DNA of 64,000 bases, taken from NCBI RefSeq assembly GCF_900114285.1, contig NZ_FOSN01000002.1, positions 248,001-312,000 of the forward strand. Reading direction: 5' to 3'. Of this stretch, positions 10,123-19,579 are shown piece after piece. A program made the position numbers and the translations under genes. The notes below the pieces were generated by a model. That model ran no database searches and had not been told where the DNA came from. It saw only the letters and a list, made by a program, of their open reading frames with translations. Source of the stretch: Methylocapsa palsarum. Lineage in GTDB: Bacteria; Pseudomonadota; Alphaproteobacteria; Rhizobiales; Beijerinckiaceae. Numbering within the stretch: position 1 is the stretch's first letter; every line of letters begins with the position of its first letter.

Positions 10123-10503
10123 TCAGCTGATGGGCTCGAGAACGCCTTTGTGCTCGACAACCACCTGAGGTTTTTCCACTTCGACGAGAGAGACGCTGAC
10201 GCCTGAGCCAAGGAGCTGCATCGATATCTCCTTGCCGTTGCCGAACTTCACGCCATCACGATAGGCGCCATGTTCCAGACGAGCGAAGACGACTTGCTCG
10301 GCCGGGGCGACGCCGAGGCGGGTTTGAAGATCGCTCGATATCCCTTCGAGGCTGAGCCGCGTGTCGTATTGAACGCAAACGGCCGTCGAACAATCTCCAG
10401 GCGCCGCCAGTCCGATACTCCCGGAGGGGAAGCGGGTGGTCACATATTTCTCAGACTCACGAGCAGGCCGGGAGGCGTACATTTCTAGCGAATAGTCACA
10501 CAT
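10123..10503 (-). CDS. conserved hypothetical protein (MCDYSL family)
   Basis: 126-residue cytoplasmic protein beginning MCDYSLEMYASRPARESEKYVT, a start I recall from unnamed proteins widespread in Methylobacterium, Bradyrhizobium and relatives. Two further cysteines (GDCSTAVC) lie near residue 40. No catalytic motif or membrane segment is visible and I know no function. The ATG at 10503 is chosen for its AGGAG site nine bases upstream. It has its own strong terminator, so it is probably a single-gene unit. Confidence 0.7.
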   Translation of the reverse strand: MCDYSLEMYASRPARESEKYVTTRFPSGSIGLAAPGDCSTAVCVQYDTRLSLEGISSDLQTRLGVAPAEQVVFARLEHGAYRDGVKFGNGKEISMQLLGSGVSVSLVEVEKPQVVVEHKGVLEPIS

Positions 10504-10859
10504 GTGTGTCACTCCTCATGTCTCGAGACGGATTGAGAATCCCTGCCGGATCGCAATTTCCCTTGCGCGCGCGGAAGGGTCAGCATCTGTTCTGGAGGCC
10601 CCGGAGGGCCGGGTCAGGTGGAAGCCCTGGGGCTTAAGGTTCGATCCGGAGAAGACGCGCGGCGCGGGCCCGCGTTCGGATCAAACCCCGTCCAACGGCC
10701 GTCGGACGGTTCCACTCACGCGACAAACACGGAAAACCTTCTAAGGTTTCAATCTGTTTTCGCTTAACTCGATGCTACCGCACCGTTTTTCGCCGTCAAG
10801 TTAATTAAGTCGGCCACCAAATGCTTTTATCGCCGCGGCCCGCGCCGCGCTTTACATCC
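10504..10859. promoter_or_regulatory. intergenic region with 20-bp palindrome
   Basis: About 350 bases with no gene. At 10689-10708 lies CGTCCAACGGCCGTCGGACG, a palindrome with one mismatched pair, a possible operator. An A/T-rich patch at 10740-10810 may hold the promoter of the gene at 10123-10503. No known box was recognised. Confidence 0.35.
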
Positions 10860-11711
10860 CTAACCGACGGCGACCGGCAAATCCTGCCTCGCCCCCCATT
10901 CGGACCAGGAGCCATCGTACAAAACGACTCCGTTCTTGCCGATCGATTCGAGCGCCAGAAGAAGAATCGCCGCCGTGACTCCCGAACCGCACGTCGTGAT
11001 CACCGGGCGTTCGAGATCAACGCCCGCCTTGGCGAAGGCCGCTTTAACGCCGGCGTCGGGCTTGAGCCGGCCGCCGGCGACGACTTCGCCCCACGGGACG
11101 TTCAGGCTTTGCGGAATGCGTCCCGAGCGCAATCCCGGACGCGGCTCAGGCGTTTCCCCGGTGAAGCGTCCATGGGCGCGCGCATCGATGATTTGGGCCG
11201 CGCCGGTCGCGCTCGCTTGTCTTACCGTCTCGACGTCGGCGACCCCTGACGAATTGAATCTGGGCGTGAAACTCGCGGGCGGCCGTTGCGCGGCGCCGGT
11301 TTCCAGCGGGCGTTTCTCGTCTCGCCATTGCGGCAAACCGCCGTCGAGGATCTTGACGTCTCGCGCGCCGAAAATCCGCAGGGTCCACCAGACCCTTGCC
11401 GCGCCCATCAAGCTGGTTGAATCATAAACGACGAAGCGCATGTTTTCGCTGAGGCCGAGCCTCGCCATCTCCGCCGCAAAGGCGCTCGGGTCCGGCAGCA
11501 TGTGCGGCAATGCGCTCGAATGGTCTGCGATCGCGTCGATGTCGAAAAACACTGCGCCGGGGATATGGCCGGCGAAATGTTCGGCTTTCGCATCGCGGCC
11601 TTCGCCAGGCATGAAAAAAGTCCCGTCAATCACGGCCAGATCGGGCGCGCCGAGGTTCTTGGCGAGCCATTCCGTCGAGACGAATAAGGCTGGGTTCCGG
11701 TCTTCTGTCAT
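10860..11711 (-). CDS. sseA: 3-mercaptopyruvate / thiosulfate sulfurtransferase
   Basis: 283-residue tandem rhodanese protein. The first, inactive rhodanese domain contains HIPGAVFFDID and VVYD; the second has IIDARAHGRF and the catalytic loop CGSGVTA, the signature of mercaptopyruvate sulfurtransferases (thiosulfate enzymes usually have CRKGVTA). It moves sulfane sulfur from mercaptopyruvate to thiols or cyanide in the cytoplasm. Start ATG at 11711 was chosen because the preceding residues are basic and non-conserved. Confidence 0.92.
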   Translation of the reverse strand: MTEDRNPALFVSTEWLAKNLGAPDLAVIDGTFFMPGEGRDAKAEHFAGHIPGAVFFDIDAIADHSSALPHMLPDPSAFAAEMARLGLSENMRFVVYDSTSLMGAARVWWTLRIFGARDVKILDGGLPQWRDEKRPLETGAAQRPPASFTPRFNSSGVADVETVRQASATGAAQIIDARAHGRFTGETPEPRPGLRSGRIPQSLNVPWGEVVAGGRLKPDAGVKAAFAKAGVDLERPVITTCGSGVTAAILLLALESIGKNGVVLYDGSWSEWGARQDLPVAVG

Positions 11712-11926
11712 GTCTTCGCCTCGGGTTGATCGAAAGAGCGAAGCGTCTTTTACACGCTGGCGCGACGCAGCCCAAACATGTTCGCGCATCGGCTCCGCTG
11801 GAAAATCAGACCGAAACCCGGCGTGAACCATTTCGAAAGACGCCCGTTCAGGGTGGCGCGCTTGCGCCGCGCCGCCGCGCTGCGGTTCAAGCTATCTCCA
11901 AGAGTTTATCACCCCAGGAGCACGTC

Positions 11927-12259
11927 ATGAATCTTTCAAAACTGTTAATCGCGTCCGCCGTTGCGGTCACTCCGGTCGTCGCATGGGCGCAGGATACGTC
12001 CGGGAATGGCCGCGGGTCCGGCGGCAGGGCCGTTGGTCCCGCCTCTGAAAACGGCGACACGGCGACCGGCCAGACTTCCATTCCAGGCGCCATGACGGGC
12101 CGCTCCGCCAATCCAGGCGGGCAGGGAACGAACGATTACGATCCGCCGGCGATGAACCCGAACGCGCCGGGGTCTTCGAGGTCGCCGGGCATGGGCGGCG
12201 CGGCAGGAGGCATGAGCGGCGCAGCAGGAGCGGGCGGCGGCGCGGCCGGCGGGCGCTAG
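11927..12259 (+). CDS. small secreted glycine-rich protein
   Basis: 110-residue protein with a clear signal peptide (MNLSKLLIASAVAVTPVVAWAQ) and an AGGAG ribosome site six bases before the ATG. The mature part is disordered and rich in Gly, Ala, Ser, Pro and Asn, ending in Gly/Ala/Met repeats. Proteins of this composition are common in the periplasm or outer layer of methylotrophic Hyphomicrobiales but have no assigned role. It is convergent with the protease gene that ends at 12270. Confidence 0.7.
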   Translation: MNLSKLLIASAVAVTPVVAWAQDTSGNGRGSGGRAVGPASENGDTATGQTSIPGAMTGRSANPGGQGTNDYDPPAMNPNAPGSSRSPGMGGAAGGMSGAAGAGGGAAGGR

Positions 12260-12269
12260 ATAAGGACAA

Positions 12270-13115
12270 TTATCGGGCGGCGGCGCTCCAGGCGTTCATG
12301 GTCGTCTCGATCCAATGCCTTTGCGGCGCGACGAGAACAGCCTGAGTCAGGGCGCCGCAGTGGTTGCCGCCCTGGCCCTTGGCCCAAACGGCGACGGCCA
12401 CCACCGCGGGTCGGTCAAAAGAAAGGAGCGGCGCGCCGGAATCGCCGGTGCAGGCTCCAAGGCCCGAACGTGCTGGATCGGCGGCCCAAAGCAGAACCGA
12501 CGACTTCGGTCCGGTATCGACGAGAATTCCCGATCGCAGGATCCCGCCGGTTTTTCCCTGCGCTTCATCGGCGACGCCGAAGCCCGCGATGAGAAACTTT
12601 TGTCCTGGCGTGGGCAAAGCGCCCTTGGCGATCTCGACGGGCGTGAAGGCCGAAGGCAAGGGCTCCGCCAACAGAACAAGCGCGAGATCGATGGAAGTGA
12701 TGCGGCGGCGGATCGCGTCTGGTCGGAAGCCCGGATTGATGGCGACCGCAGCCGTTTCGACGAGGACCGGAGCGCCTTTTGCGTCTTTGAAAAAGATGCG
12801 CGTGTCGTCGGGCGCTCCGACGCAATGCGCCGCGGTCAGGACGACGGTTGGAGAGATCACGCTCCCCGTGCAAAATCCCGAACTGTCGCCGCTGCGGTTG
12901 AGAACCGTCACGACATAGGGTTCGAGTTCGGGCGCGAGCCGCGCCGGTCCGACCAGCGCCGCAGCCGTCCCGGTCATGAGCGCCGCCGCCAGAAAAGGCG
13001 CCGCCAAACAGACGAGCGCCAGCAGCCGCTCCAAGATGAGCTGGCGACGCGACGCGGCGGTCAAGTTCTCCTTGGGCGCCGCAACATTCGCCGCAACATG
13101 CGCCGCAACATTCAT
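12270..13115 (-). CDS. secreted trypsin-like serine protease
   Basis: 281-residue S1-family protease. An uncleaved or cleaved hydrophobic segment lies at about residues 28-55. The catalytic triad is visible: His in VLTAAHC, Asp in SIDLALV and Ser in TGDSGAP. Cysteine pairs near the His loop and before the Ser loop would form the usual disulphides. It should act outside the cytoplasmic membrane. The ATG at 13115 is preferred; the N-terminus has a small Ala/Val/Asn repeat. The gene is divergent from the FeuN-like gene at 13150, only 34 bases apart, so the two share a regulatory region. Confidence 0.88.
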   Translation of the reverse strand: MNVAAHVAANVAAPKENLTAASRRQLILERLLALVCLAAPFLAAALMTGTAAALVGPARLAPELEPYVVTVLNRSGDSSGFCTGSVISPTVVLTAAHCVGAPDDTRIFFKDAKGAPVLVETAAVAINPGFRPDAIRRRITSIDLALVLLAEPLPSAFTPVEIAKGALPTPGQKFLIAGFGVADEAQGKTGGILRSGILVDTGPKSSVLLWAADPARSGLGACTGDSGAPLLSFDRPAVVAVAVWAKGQGGNHCGALTQAVLVAPQRHWIETTMNAWSAAAR

Positions 13116-13149
13116 GGAGCATTCATCGTCGTTGAGTGAACATCCCGCC

Positions 13150-13503
13150 ATGCGTTTCCTCTTTTCGGGCCTTGGCGTCGCCATTGCCGCCATTTTTTTC
13201 TTGTGTCCGCGCTCGAGCGCCGAGCCGCAGAGCGAACGTCTGTGCTATTCGACCGCCGAAACCCGGGACAAGATCGCCGCCGACGGCCTCTCGGAGCCTT
13301 TCCGGACGATGCAAAGCGCGGCGGCGAAGGCGCAGGCCGAAGCGATCGGCGCCAAACTTTGCCGCAGAAGCGACGAACTTGTCTATGAAATAAGCCTGCT
13401 GCGTTGGGATGGACGCGTCATTCAGATTATCGTCGACGCGAAGACCGGCCGGACGCTCGGTTCAAAAAATGAGACCGAACGAGTTCACAAGACTGCGGAG
13501 TAG
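13150..13503 (+). CDS. small periplasmic protein, FeuN/PepSY-like
   Basis: 117-residue protein with a signal peptide (hydrophobic residues 2-20, ending SSAEPQ) and a short alpha-beta domain ending in 'VIQIIVDAKTGRTLG', the end of a PepSY-type domain. It precedes a response regulator/histidine kinase pair that itself precedes cycHJKL (ccm) genes. In Sinorhizobium meliloti the gene in this position is feuN, whose periplasmic product binds and inhibits the sensor FeuQ. By position and export I infer the same role here; sequence identity to FeuN could not be checked. Confidence 0.65.
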   Translation: MRFLFSGLGVAIAAIFFLCPRSSAEPQSERLCYSTAETRDKIAADGLSEPFRTMQSAAAKAQAEAIGAKLCRRSDELVYEISLLRWDGRVIQIIVDAKTGRTLGSKNETERVHKTAE

Positions 13504-13536
13504 AACTCGTTCGGGGAAAACATCGGAGATCAAGAT

Positions 13537-14244
13537 TTGCGTTTGCTCGTCGTCGAGGATGACAAGGATCTGAACCGGCAAATCGTCGCCGCGCTCGCTC
13601 AGGCCGGATACGCCGTCGACCGCGCCTTCGATGGCGAGGAAGGCTGGTTCCTGGGAGACACCGAGCCCTATGACGCCGTCGTCCTCGATCTCGGCCTGCC
13701 GAAGAAGGACGGAATTTCCGTCCTGACCGAATGGCGCAAGGCCGGACGCGCCATGCCGGTCCTGATCCTGACCGCGCGCGACCGCTGGGGCGACAAGGTG
13801 CAGGGTTTCGATTGCGGCGCCGACGATTACGTCGCCAAGCCCTTTCACATGGAGGAGATCCTGGCCAGGTTGCGCGCGCTCCTGCGCCGGGCCGCGGGTC
13901 ACGCGACGAGCGAATTCAATTGCGGCCCCGTTCATCTCGACGCGCGCGCGGGCCGCGTTTCGGTCGACGGGTCGCCGGTCAAGCTCACCTCCCACGAATA
14001 TCGGCTTCTGTCCTACCTGATGCATCACGCCGGCCGCGTCGTTCAGCGCGGCGAGATCGTCGAACATCTCTACGATCAGGACTTCGACCGCGATTCGAAC
14101 ACCATCGAGGTTTTCGTCGGGCGGTTGCGAAAAAAGCTGGGCGTCGAGATCATTCAGACCGTGCGAGGGTTGGGCTATCTTCTTGCGCCTCCCGAGGAGA
14201 ATAGCCTAAAGGCCGAGCCTTCCCCGGCGCGGCCTGCGCGCTGA
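13537..14244 (+). CDS. feuP: OmpR-family response regulator, FeuP-like
   Basis: 235 residues. Receiver domain with DD near residue 8, phospho-acceptor Asp in VVLDLGLPKKDG, Thr in LTARD and Lys in AKPFH; then a winged-helix DNA-binding domain (LTSHEYRLLSYLMHHAGRVV ending RGLGYLL). Translation starts at TTG 13537. In rhizobia FeuP with FeuQ controls, among others, the cyclic-glucan export gene and osmotic adaptation. The gene order FeuN-like, RR, HK, ccmI, ccmE, ccmF, ccmH supports the name; the target genes in this organism are unknown. Confidence 0.8.
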   Translation: MRLLVVEDDKDLNRQIVAALAQAGYAVDRAFDGEEGWFLGDTEPYDAVVLDLGLPKKDGISVLTEWRKAGRAMPVLILTARDRWGDKVQGFDCGADDYVAKPFHMEEILARLRALLRRAAGHATSEFNCGPVHLDARAGRVSVDGSPVKLTSHEYRLLSYLMHHAGRVVQRGEIVEHLYDQDFDRDSNTIEVFVGRLRKKLGVEIIQTVRGLGYLLAPPEENSLKAEPSPARPAR

Positions 14245-14319
14245 CGCCTCCTCCCTTTTCAGATTTGCCCGCCGGCGGAGCGGGCGCACGCTTTTCGCGG
14301 GACTGGTTCGGCGATCGAT

Positions 14320-15768
14320 ATGCGGAAAACCGGGAATGATGCGGGTCCGCTCGTTGTGCCGCGCGAGCCGCGAATGGAATCCATCGCCCGGCGGCTTTTC
14401 TATTCGGCGGCGGTCCTCAGCTTCACGATCCTGCTCGCGGCCGGACTTGTGCTGTCCGCCATTTACCGGCGCACCGCCGAAGCCAGCTTCGATCAGCGCC
14501 TTGGGGTTTATCTGCGCGCGCTCGTCGCTGATATCGCGACTCCCGGCGAAGGCGGCCGGGAAGGCGCCGACGAGCTGTCGGACCCGCAATTCGAATTGGC
14601 TCTTTCGGGCTGGTACTGGCAGGTGACAAGGCTTGACGGCGACAAGCCGCGCGTTCGCGGATCGCGTTCTTTGTTCGCCGCGCGGCTTCCGCGCCTCGCC
14701 AATCAGGGTGTGCCGGCCGGTCTTGGCGGAGCACGCAGGGGCTATGTGAAAGGTCCGGACGACCGGCCGCTGCGGATGCTCGAAAGGGTCATCGACGCAG
14801 GGGATCAGGGTCTTTACCTCGTTCAGGTTGCGGCGAAGTCGGACGAACTCGACGCCCAGATCAGCCGTTTCGAATTCGACCTCGTCGTCACTTTCGCCCT
14901 GCTGGCGATCGCCCTGCTTGGCTCCTCCGCCTTGCAGCTTCGCTATGGATTGCGGCCGCTGCGCCGGCTGCAGGAAGGGGTGGCTTCCATCCGGCGCGGC
15001 GACGCGGAGAAGATCGACGGCGATTTTCCTCAGGACATCGCGCCGCTCGCTGGCGAAATCAATTTGCTGATCGCCGCAAATCGCACTGTCGCGGAACGGG
15101 CGCGGACGCAGGTCGGCAATCTGGCCCATGCGCTCAAGACTCCGTTGAGCGTGATCGTCAATGAAGCTTCAGCCGACGCGGGCGCCCTCGCCGGCAAGGT
15201 GGAGGAGCAGGCGCAAGTCATGCGCGATCAGATCACCTACTACCTCGACCGGGCGAGGGTTGCGGTCCGCGCCGGAGCGGTGACCGGCTCGACCGACGTC
15301 GGACCCGTGATCGATGGTCTGGTCAGGACGTTCCAGAAGATCTACCGCGAGCGCGGCGTGAACTTTTCGGCCGCCGCGCAGGAAGCCGTCCGGTTTCTGG
15401 GCGAACGCCAGGATCTGGAGGAAATGATCGGCAATCTTGTCGACAACGCCGGAAAGTGGGCGGCGAGCGAGGTTTCCGTCAGCGTCGAGCCGGAGGCGCC
15501 GCGCAGCGCCGCGGAGCGCGCGTACCTGCGGATCGTGATCGATGACGACGGACCGGGGCTGGCGGCGGAGCAGCGCGAGAGCGCCCTCAGACGGGGCCTT
15601 CGGCTCGACGAGACAAAACCCGGTTCGGGCCTCGGCCTTTCGATCGTCGTCGACCTCGCGGGGCTCTATGGCGGCGCTCTCGCTCTCGATGAAAGCCCAA
15701 CGGGCGGGATGCGAGCGACGCTGCGGCTTCCCGCCGCCTCGAATAGCGTCGCCGCCACGGCTTCTTGA
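14320..15768 (+). CDS. feuQ: sensor histidine kinase, FeuQ-like
   Basis: 482 residues (an internal ATG at 14374 is an alternative start). Two membrane segments (about residues 25-48 and 190-208) flank a periplasmic sensor of ~140 residues. Then come a HAMP-like linker, a dimerisation box with the phosphorylated His in NLAHALKTPLSV, and an ATPase domain with N-box (GNLVDNAGKWA), G1 (DDDGPGL) and G2 (GSGLGLSIV). Partner of the adjacent response regulator, and presumed target of the small periplasmic protein encoded at 13150-13503. Its stop codon abuts the ccmI region. Confidence 0.85.
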   Translation: MRKTGNDAGPLVVPREPRMESIARRLFYSAAVLSFTILLAAGLVLSAIYRRTAEASFDQRLGVYLRALVADIATPGEGGREGADELSDPQFELALSGWYWQVTRLDGDKPRVRGSRSLFAARLPRLANQGVPAGLGGARRGYVKGPDDRPLRMLERVIDAGDQGLYLVQVAAKSDELDAQISRFEFDLVVTFALLAIALLGSSALQLRYGLRPLRRLQEGVASIRRGDAEKIDGDFPQDIAPLAGEINLLIAANRTVAERARTQVGNLAHALKTPLSVIVNEASADAGALAGKVEEQAQVMRDQITYYLDRARVAVRAGAVTGSTDVGPVIDGLVRTFQKIYRERGVNFSAAAQEAVRFLGERQDLEEMIGNLVDNAGKWAASEVSVSVEPEAPRSAAERAYLRIVIDDDGPGLAAEQRESALRRGLRLDETKPGSGLGLSIVVDLAGLYGGALALDESPTGGMRATLRLPAASNSVAATAS

Positions 15769-15816
15769 ATGAAACAGGCCTTTGCAAGAGGCCGGTCAGC
15801 CCCTATTAAGTGGCGC

Positions 15817-16992
15817 ATGTTATGGACGATTTTCGCCGCGTTGACGGGTCTCGCCGTTTTCAGCGTTCTGTGGCCGCTCGCCAGGGCGCCGGGCGTTCGT
15901 TCCCGCGACGAGACGGAGGGCGCCTTCTACCAGGCGCAGATCGCCGAAATCGACAGGGACGCCAAGCAAGGGCTCGTCACGGCCGACGACGCCGAAGGCG
16001 CCAAGGCGGAAGCCGCCCGCCGCTTTATCGCGGCCACGGAACAAGCCGGTGAAAAACAAGTCGCCTCGCTGGCGAAATCCGGGCGCGTGGCCAAGATCGC
16101 GTCGCTCGCCGCTGTCCTTTTCGTTCCCGCGTTCGCGCTGGGACTTTATTCTCTGACCGGCGCTCCGGATCTGCCGGACCAGCCGCTCAGCGCCCGTCTG
16201 CAGAACCCGCCAAACTCCGGGCCCGATCATGAGGCGTTGATGGCGGCGATCGAAAAGATCGAGGCTCACCTTGCGGAGCATCCAGACGACGGGCGCGCCT
16301 ATGAGGTCGTTGCGCCGGTTTATCTGCGCATGGGGCGCGCCTATGATTCCGCGCGCGCCTACAGTGAGGCGCTGCGGCTGTTGGGCGAAACTCCGGCGCG
16401 GCTCGCCCTTTACGGAGAGGCTCTTGTCTACGCCGCCAATGGCGCCGTGACGTCCGAGGCGCAGAAGGCCTTCGAGGCCGCGGTCGCTGAAAAGCCTGAA
16501 CTGGCCAAGGCGCAGTTTTTTCTGGGCCTTGCCGCCGAGCAGAATGGCGATGTTCCCCGCGCCCGCGAGATCTGGGACAGGCTGATCGCGGGATCGCCGC
16601 CGGACGCGCCCTGGGTCGAGGCCCTGAGGCAGAGATCGGCGGCTCTCGCGCGCTCTTCCGAACCATCGCAAGCCGGCGAGTCCGGGGCAGGGGGACGCGC
16701 GGCGCCAACCGGCCCGGCGGCTCAACCGGAAATGGCCGCAAGGATACAGGCGATGCCGGAAGCCGAGCGCTCCGGCGTTATTCGCGGCATGGTCGACAAG
16801 CTCGCCTCGCGCCTCGCCCGGAACGGGCAGGACGTCGAAGGCTGGCTTCGCCTCGTGCGCGCCTATTCCGTCCTGAACGAAACCGCCAAGGCCCGTGAAG
16901 CCGTTCTCGACGCAAAACGAAATCTGACCGCCGATCCCGGCGCCGTCGGGCGGATCGATGCGCTCGCGCGCGAACTCGGGATTGAAGGTTAG
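15817..16992 (+). CDS. ccmI: cytochrome c maturation protein CcmI
   Basis: 391-residue (CycH) apocytochrome c chaperone. It has two N-terminal membrane segments (residues ~2-20 and ~90-110) separated by a cytoplasmic loop with the family pattern FYQAQIAEIDRD, then a periplasmic domain with TPR-like helices (GRAYEVVAPVYLRMGRAYDSA and following). CcmI presents apocytochromes to the CcmF/H haem ligase. An in-frame ATG at 15769, directly after the kinase stop, would add 16 residues. First gene of the ccmI-E-F-H operon. Confidence 0.9.
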   Translation: MLWTIFAALTGLAVFSVLWPLARAPGVRSRDETEGAFYQAQIAEIDRDAKQGLVTADDAEGAKAEAARRFIAATEQAGEKQVASLAKSGRVAKIASLAAVLFVPAFALGLYSLTGAPDLPDQPLSARLQNPPNSGPDHEALMAAIEKIEAHLAEHPDDGRAYEVVAPVYLRMGRAYDSARAYSEALRLLGETPARLALYGEALVYAANGAVTSEAQKAFEAAVAEKPELAKAQFFLGLAAEQNGDVPRAREIWDRLIAGSPPDAPWVEALRQRSAALARSSEPSQAGESGAGGRAAPTGPAAQPEMAARIQAMPEAERSGVIRGMVDKLASRLARNGQDVEGWLRLVRAYSVLNETAKAREAVLDAKRNLTADPGAVGRIDALARELGIEG

Positions 16993-17001
16993 TCTCACGC
17001 C

Positions 17002-17028
17002 ATGACCCGCAAGATCCATAAGCCATGA
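17002..17028 (+). CDS. 8-codon mini-ORF overlapping ccmE start
   Basis: ATG ACC CGC AAG ... CCA TGA, encoding MTRKIHKP. Its stop codon overlaps the ccmE ATG (ATGA), and its first four codons repeat the first four amino acids of ccmE (MTRK). The duplicated ATGACCCGCAA is 23 bases apart. It may be a chance micro-duplication or a leader used for translational coupling. No strong ribosome site is seen before either ATG. Confidence 0.4.
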   Translation: MTRKIHKP

Positions 17029-17474
17029 CCCGCAAACAACGCCGGATCACGCTGATTTCCTCCGCGCTTTTTGCTCTGGCTCTCGCCGTGGGGCTGATGC
17101 TCGTCGCGTTGCGCGACAACATCGTGTTTTTCTATGGGCCGAGCGAACTCGCGCAAAAAGCGCCAGCCGTCGGGAAGAGGCTTCGGATCGGGGGGCTGGT
17201 CAAAGAAGGCTCGTTCTCGCGGCAGCCGGACGAGACCATCCGTTTCAAGGTCACCGACGCGAGGCAAGATGTCGCCGTCGTCTATAAAGGGGCGCTGCCG
17301 GACCTTTTCCGGGAGGGGCAGGGCGTCGTGGCCGAAGGCGCGCTTGGTCAGGACGGCGTCTTTTGGGCCGACACCATCCTCGCCAAGCACGACGAACGCT
17401 ACATGCCGCGCGAGGTCGCCGACGCCCTGAAGAAACAGGGAGTCTGGCGGGAGGGCGATCAGAAAAGTCCGTAA
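17025..17474 (+). CDS. ccmE: haem chaperone CcmE
   Basis: 149 residues (CycJ). One N-terminal membrane anchor (residues ~8-28), then a periplasmic OB-fold. The haem-binding His is visible in [10 protein letters not shown], followed by the conserved Tyr. CcmE carries haem from CcmABC to the CcmF/CcmH ligase. The gene sits between ccmI and ccmF as in other Hyphomicrobiales. Confidence 0.95.
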   Translation: MTRKQRRITLISSALFALALAVGLMLVALRDNIVFFYGPSELAQKAPAVGKRLRIGGLVKEGSFSRQPDETIRFKVTDARQDVAVVYKGALPDLFREGQGVVAEGALGQDGVFWADTILAKHDERYMPREVADALKKQGVWREGDQKSP

Positions 17475-17596
17475 AGCGCGTCAGGCGCGGCCTGGTCGGA
17501 TCCCGGCCTTGACGCCCCGCGTCGCTGCTAAAATTGTCTGCCGAATGTTCTATGAGAGAAGCGGTCCGCATTCAGGACCCGTTGAGCGAGGTCAAC

Positions 17597-19579
17597 ATGA
17601 TCGTCGAAACCGGCCATTACGCGCTCGTTCTCGCTCTTGCGCTCGCGCTCGTGAATTCCGTCGCGCCGATCTGCGGAAGCGTGAGCGGGGACCGCCGCCT
17701 CATGGCGATCGCGCCATCTGTCGCGCTGATGGGCTTCGCCTTCACGGCCTACGCCTTTTTCGCGCTGACCTACGCCCACGTCACCTCTGATTTTTCGCTC
17801 GCGAACGTCGTCGAGAACTCGCATTCGGCGAAGCCGATGATCTACAAGATCAGCGGCGTCTGGGGCAATCACGAAGGCTCCATGCTGCTTTGGGTTCTGG
17901 TGCTTTCGCTCTTCGCCGCGGCCGTCGCTCTGTTTTCCGGCTCGATGCCCGAGGACCTGCGCGCCAATGTTCTGGGCGTTCAATCCTGGATCGCGGCGGC
18001 GTTTCTTCTGTTCATTCTCCTGACGTCGAATCCGTTCGCCCGTCTCGCCGAGGCTCCGATGGAGGGGGCCGATCTCAATCCGCTGCTCCAGGATCCGGGG
18101 CTCGCGATCCATCCGCCGCTGCTCTATCTTGGCTATGTCGGCCTCTCGATCACCTATTCCTTCGCCGCGGCGGCCCTGATCTCCGGCCGCATCGACTCGG
18201 TGTTCGCCCGGTTTGTGCGCCCCTGGACGCTGGTCGCCTGGATTTGCCTGACGCTCGGCATCGCGATGGGCTCCTATTGGGCTTATTATACCTTGGGATG
18301 GGGCGGCTTCTGGTTCTGGGATCCGGTCGAGAACGCGTCCCTGATGCCATGGCTCGCCGCGACCGCGCTGCTGCATTGCACGCTGGTGATGGAAAAGCGC
18401 GACGCCCTGAAGATCTGGACCATCTTCCTCGCCATCCTGGCGTTTTCCCTGTCGCTTCTCGGCACGTTTCTTGTGCGGTCGGGCGTGCTGACTTCGGTCC
18501 ACGCCTTCGCCAGCGATCCAAGGCGAGGGATTTTCATTCTCGCCATTCTCGTCGTCTTCATCGGCGGCTCGCTCGTATTGTTCGCCTTGCGCGCGGGCGG
18601 CCTTAAACAGGGAGGCCTCTTCGCCCCGATCTCGCGCGAGGGAGCGCTGGTTCTGAACAATCTGCTGCTGACGACCTGCTGCGCCACCGTTTTCGTCGGC
18701 ACGCTTTATCCGCTGGCGCTTGAAGCCCTGACCGGCGAGAAGATCTCGGTCGGCGCTCCGTTTTTCAATCTGACCTTCGGGCCTCTTTTCGTTCCGCTCT
18801 TTCTGCTGATGCCGATCGGGCAATGTCTCGCGTGGAAGCGCGGCGATCTCGCCGGCGCCGCGCAGCGCGTCTTCGTCGCGATCGCCGCGGGCCTCGCCGC
18901 CATGCTGGCGCTGGCCGCGTGGCGCGGGGGGCCGGTGGCGAGCGTCGTTTTGTCCGGGATCGCGGTCTATGTCATCATCGGGTCTTTCGCCGACGTCTGG
19001 CGCCGGCTCTTTGGCGGCGGCGCTTCTTTTGCCGCCGCTGGTCAGCGGGCGCTTGGCCTGCCGCGCCAGGCGTTCGGAGCGGCCTTTGCGCACGCCGGAA
19101 TCGGCGTCACGCTGCTTGGCCTCGCCGCGACGGGATGGGGCGCCGAGAAAATCATCGCGATGAAGCCGGGCGAGACCGTTTCGGTCGGCGGATACGATGT
19201 CACGCTCGACCGCGTCACGCCGCGCGCGGGCCCGAATTATTCGGAAATGGTGGCGGCGACGACGATCCGCTCCGGTGGGAACGTCGTCGCAAGGATCGAG
19301 CCCGCGACGCGGTTTTATCCCGCCCGCCGCATGAGCCGGTCCGAGGCCGGGATTTCGACCATCGGCTTTGGTCAGGTCTATATGAGCATCGGCGAGATGA
19401 CGGGCAATGGCGCTGTCAACACCCGTATCTTCTGGAAGCCGCTCGTCGCGCTGATCTGGATCGGGGCCTTGCTGATGGCTTTCGGAGGCGGCCTTTCCTT
19501 GAGCGACAGGAGTTTCCGCATCGGCGTCGCCCGCCGAGCCGGAAAAGCCCGGGCGGGAAGCCCGCAGCTCGCAGAATGA
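17597..19579 (+). CDS. ccmF: cytochrome c-type biogenesis protein CcmF
   Basis: 660-residue polytopic membrane protein (CycK), the haem lyase that joins haem to apocytochrome c. It shows about 13-15 membrane segments, the tryptophan-rich WWD-type motif [18 protein letters not shown], and conserved periplasmic His residues (for example in [20 protein letters not shown] and [10 protein letters not shown]). The periplasmic domain near the C-terminus ([17 protein letters not shown]) is typical. Start ATG at 17597. Its stop overlaps the ccmH start (ATGA). Confidence 0.96.
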   Translation: MIVETGHYALVLALALALVNSVAPICGSVSGDRRLMAIAPSVALMGFAFTAYAFFALTYAHVTSDFSLANVVENSHSAKPMIYKISGVWGNHEGSMLLWVLVLSLFAAAVALFSGSMPEDLRANVLGVQSWIAAAFLLFILLTSNPFARLAEAPMEGADLNPLLQDPGLAIHPPLLYLGYVGLSITYSFAAAALISGRIDSVFARFVRPWTLVAWICLTLGIAMGSYWAYYTLGWGGFWFWDPVENASLMPWLAATALLHCTLVMEKRDALKIWTIFLAILAFSLSLLGTFLVRSGVLTSVHAFASDPRRGIFILAILVVFIGGSLVLFALRAGGLKQGGLFAPISREGALVLNNLLLTTCCATVFVGTLYPLALEALTGEKISVGAPFFNLTFGPLFVPLFLLMPIGQCLAWKRGDLAGAAQRVFVAIAAGLAAMLALAAWRGGPVASVVLSGIAVYVIIGSFADVWRRLFGGGASFAAAGQRALGLPRQAFGAAFAHAGIGVTLLGLAATGWGAEKIIAMKPGETVSVGGYDVTLDRVTPRAGPNYSEMVAATTIRSGGNVVARIEPATRFYPARRMSRSEAGISTIGFGQVYMSIGEMTGNGAVNTRIFWKPLVALIWIGALLMAFGGGLSLSDRSFRIGVARRAGKARAGSPQLAE

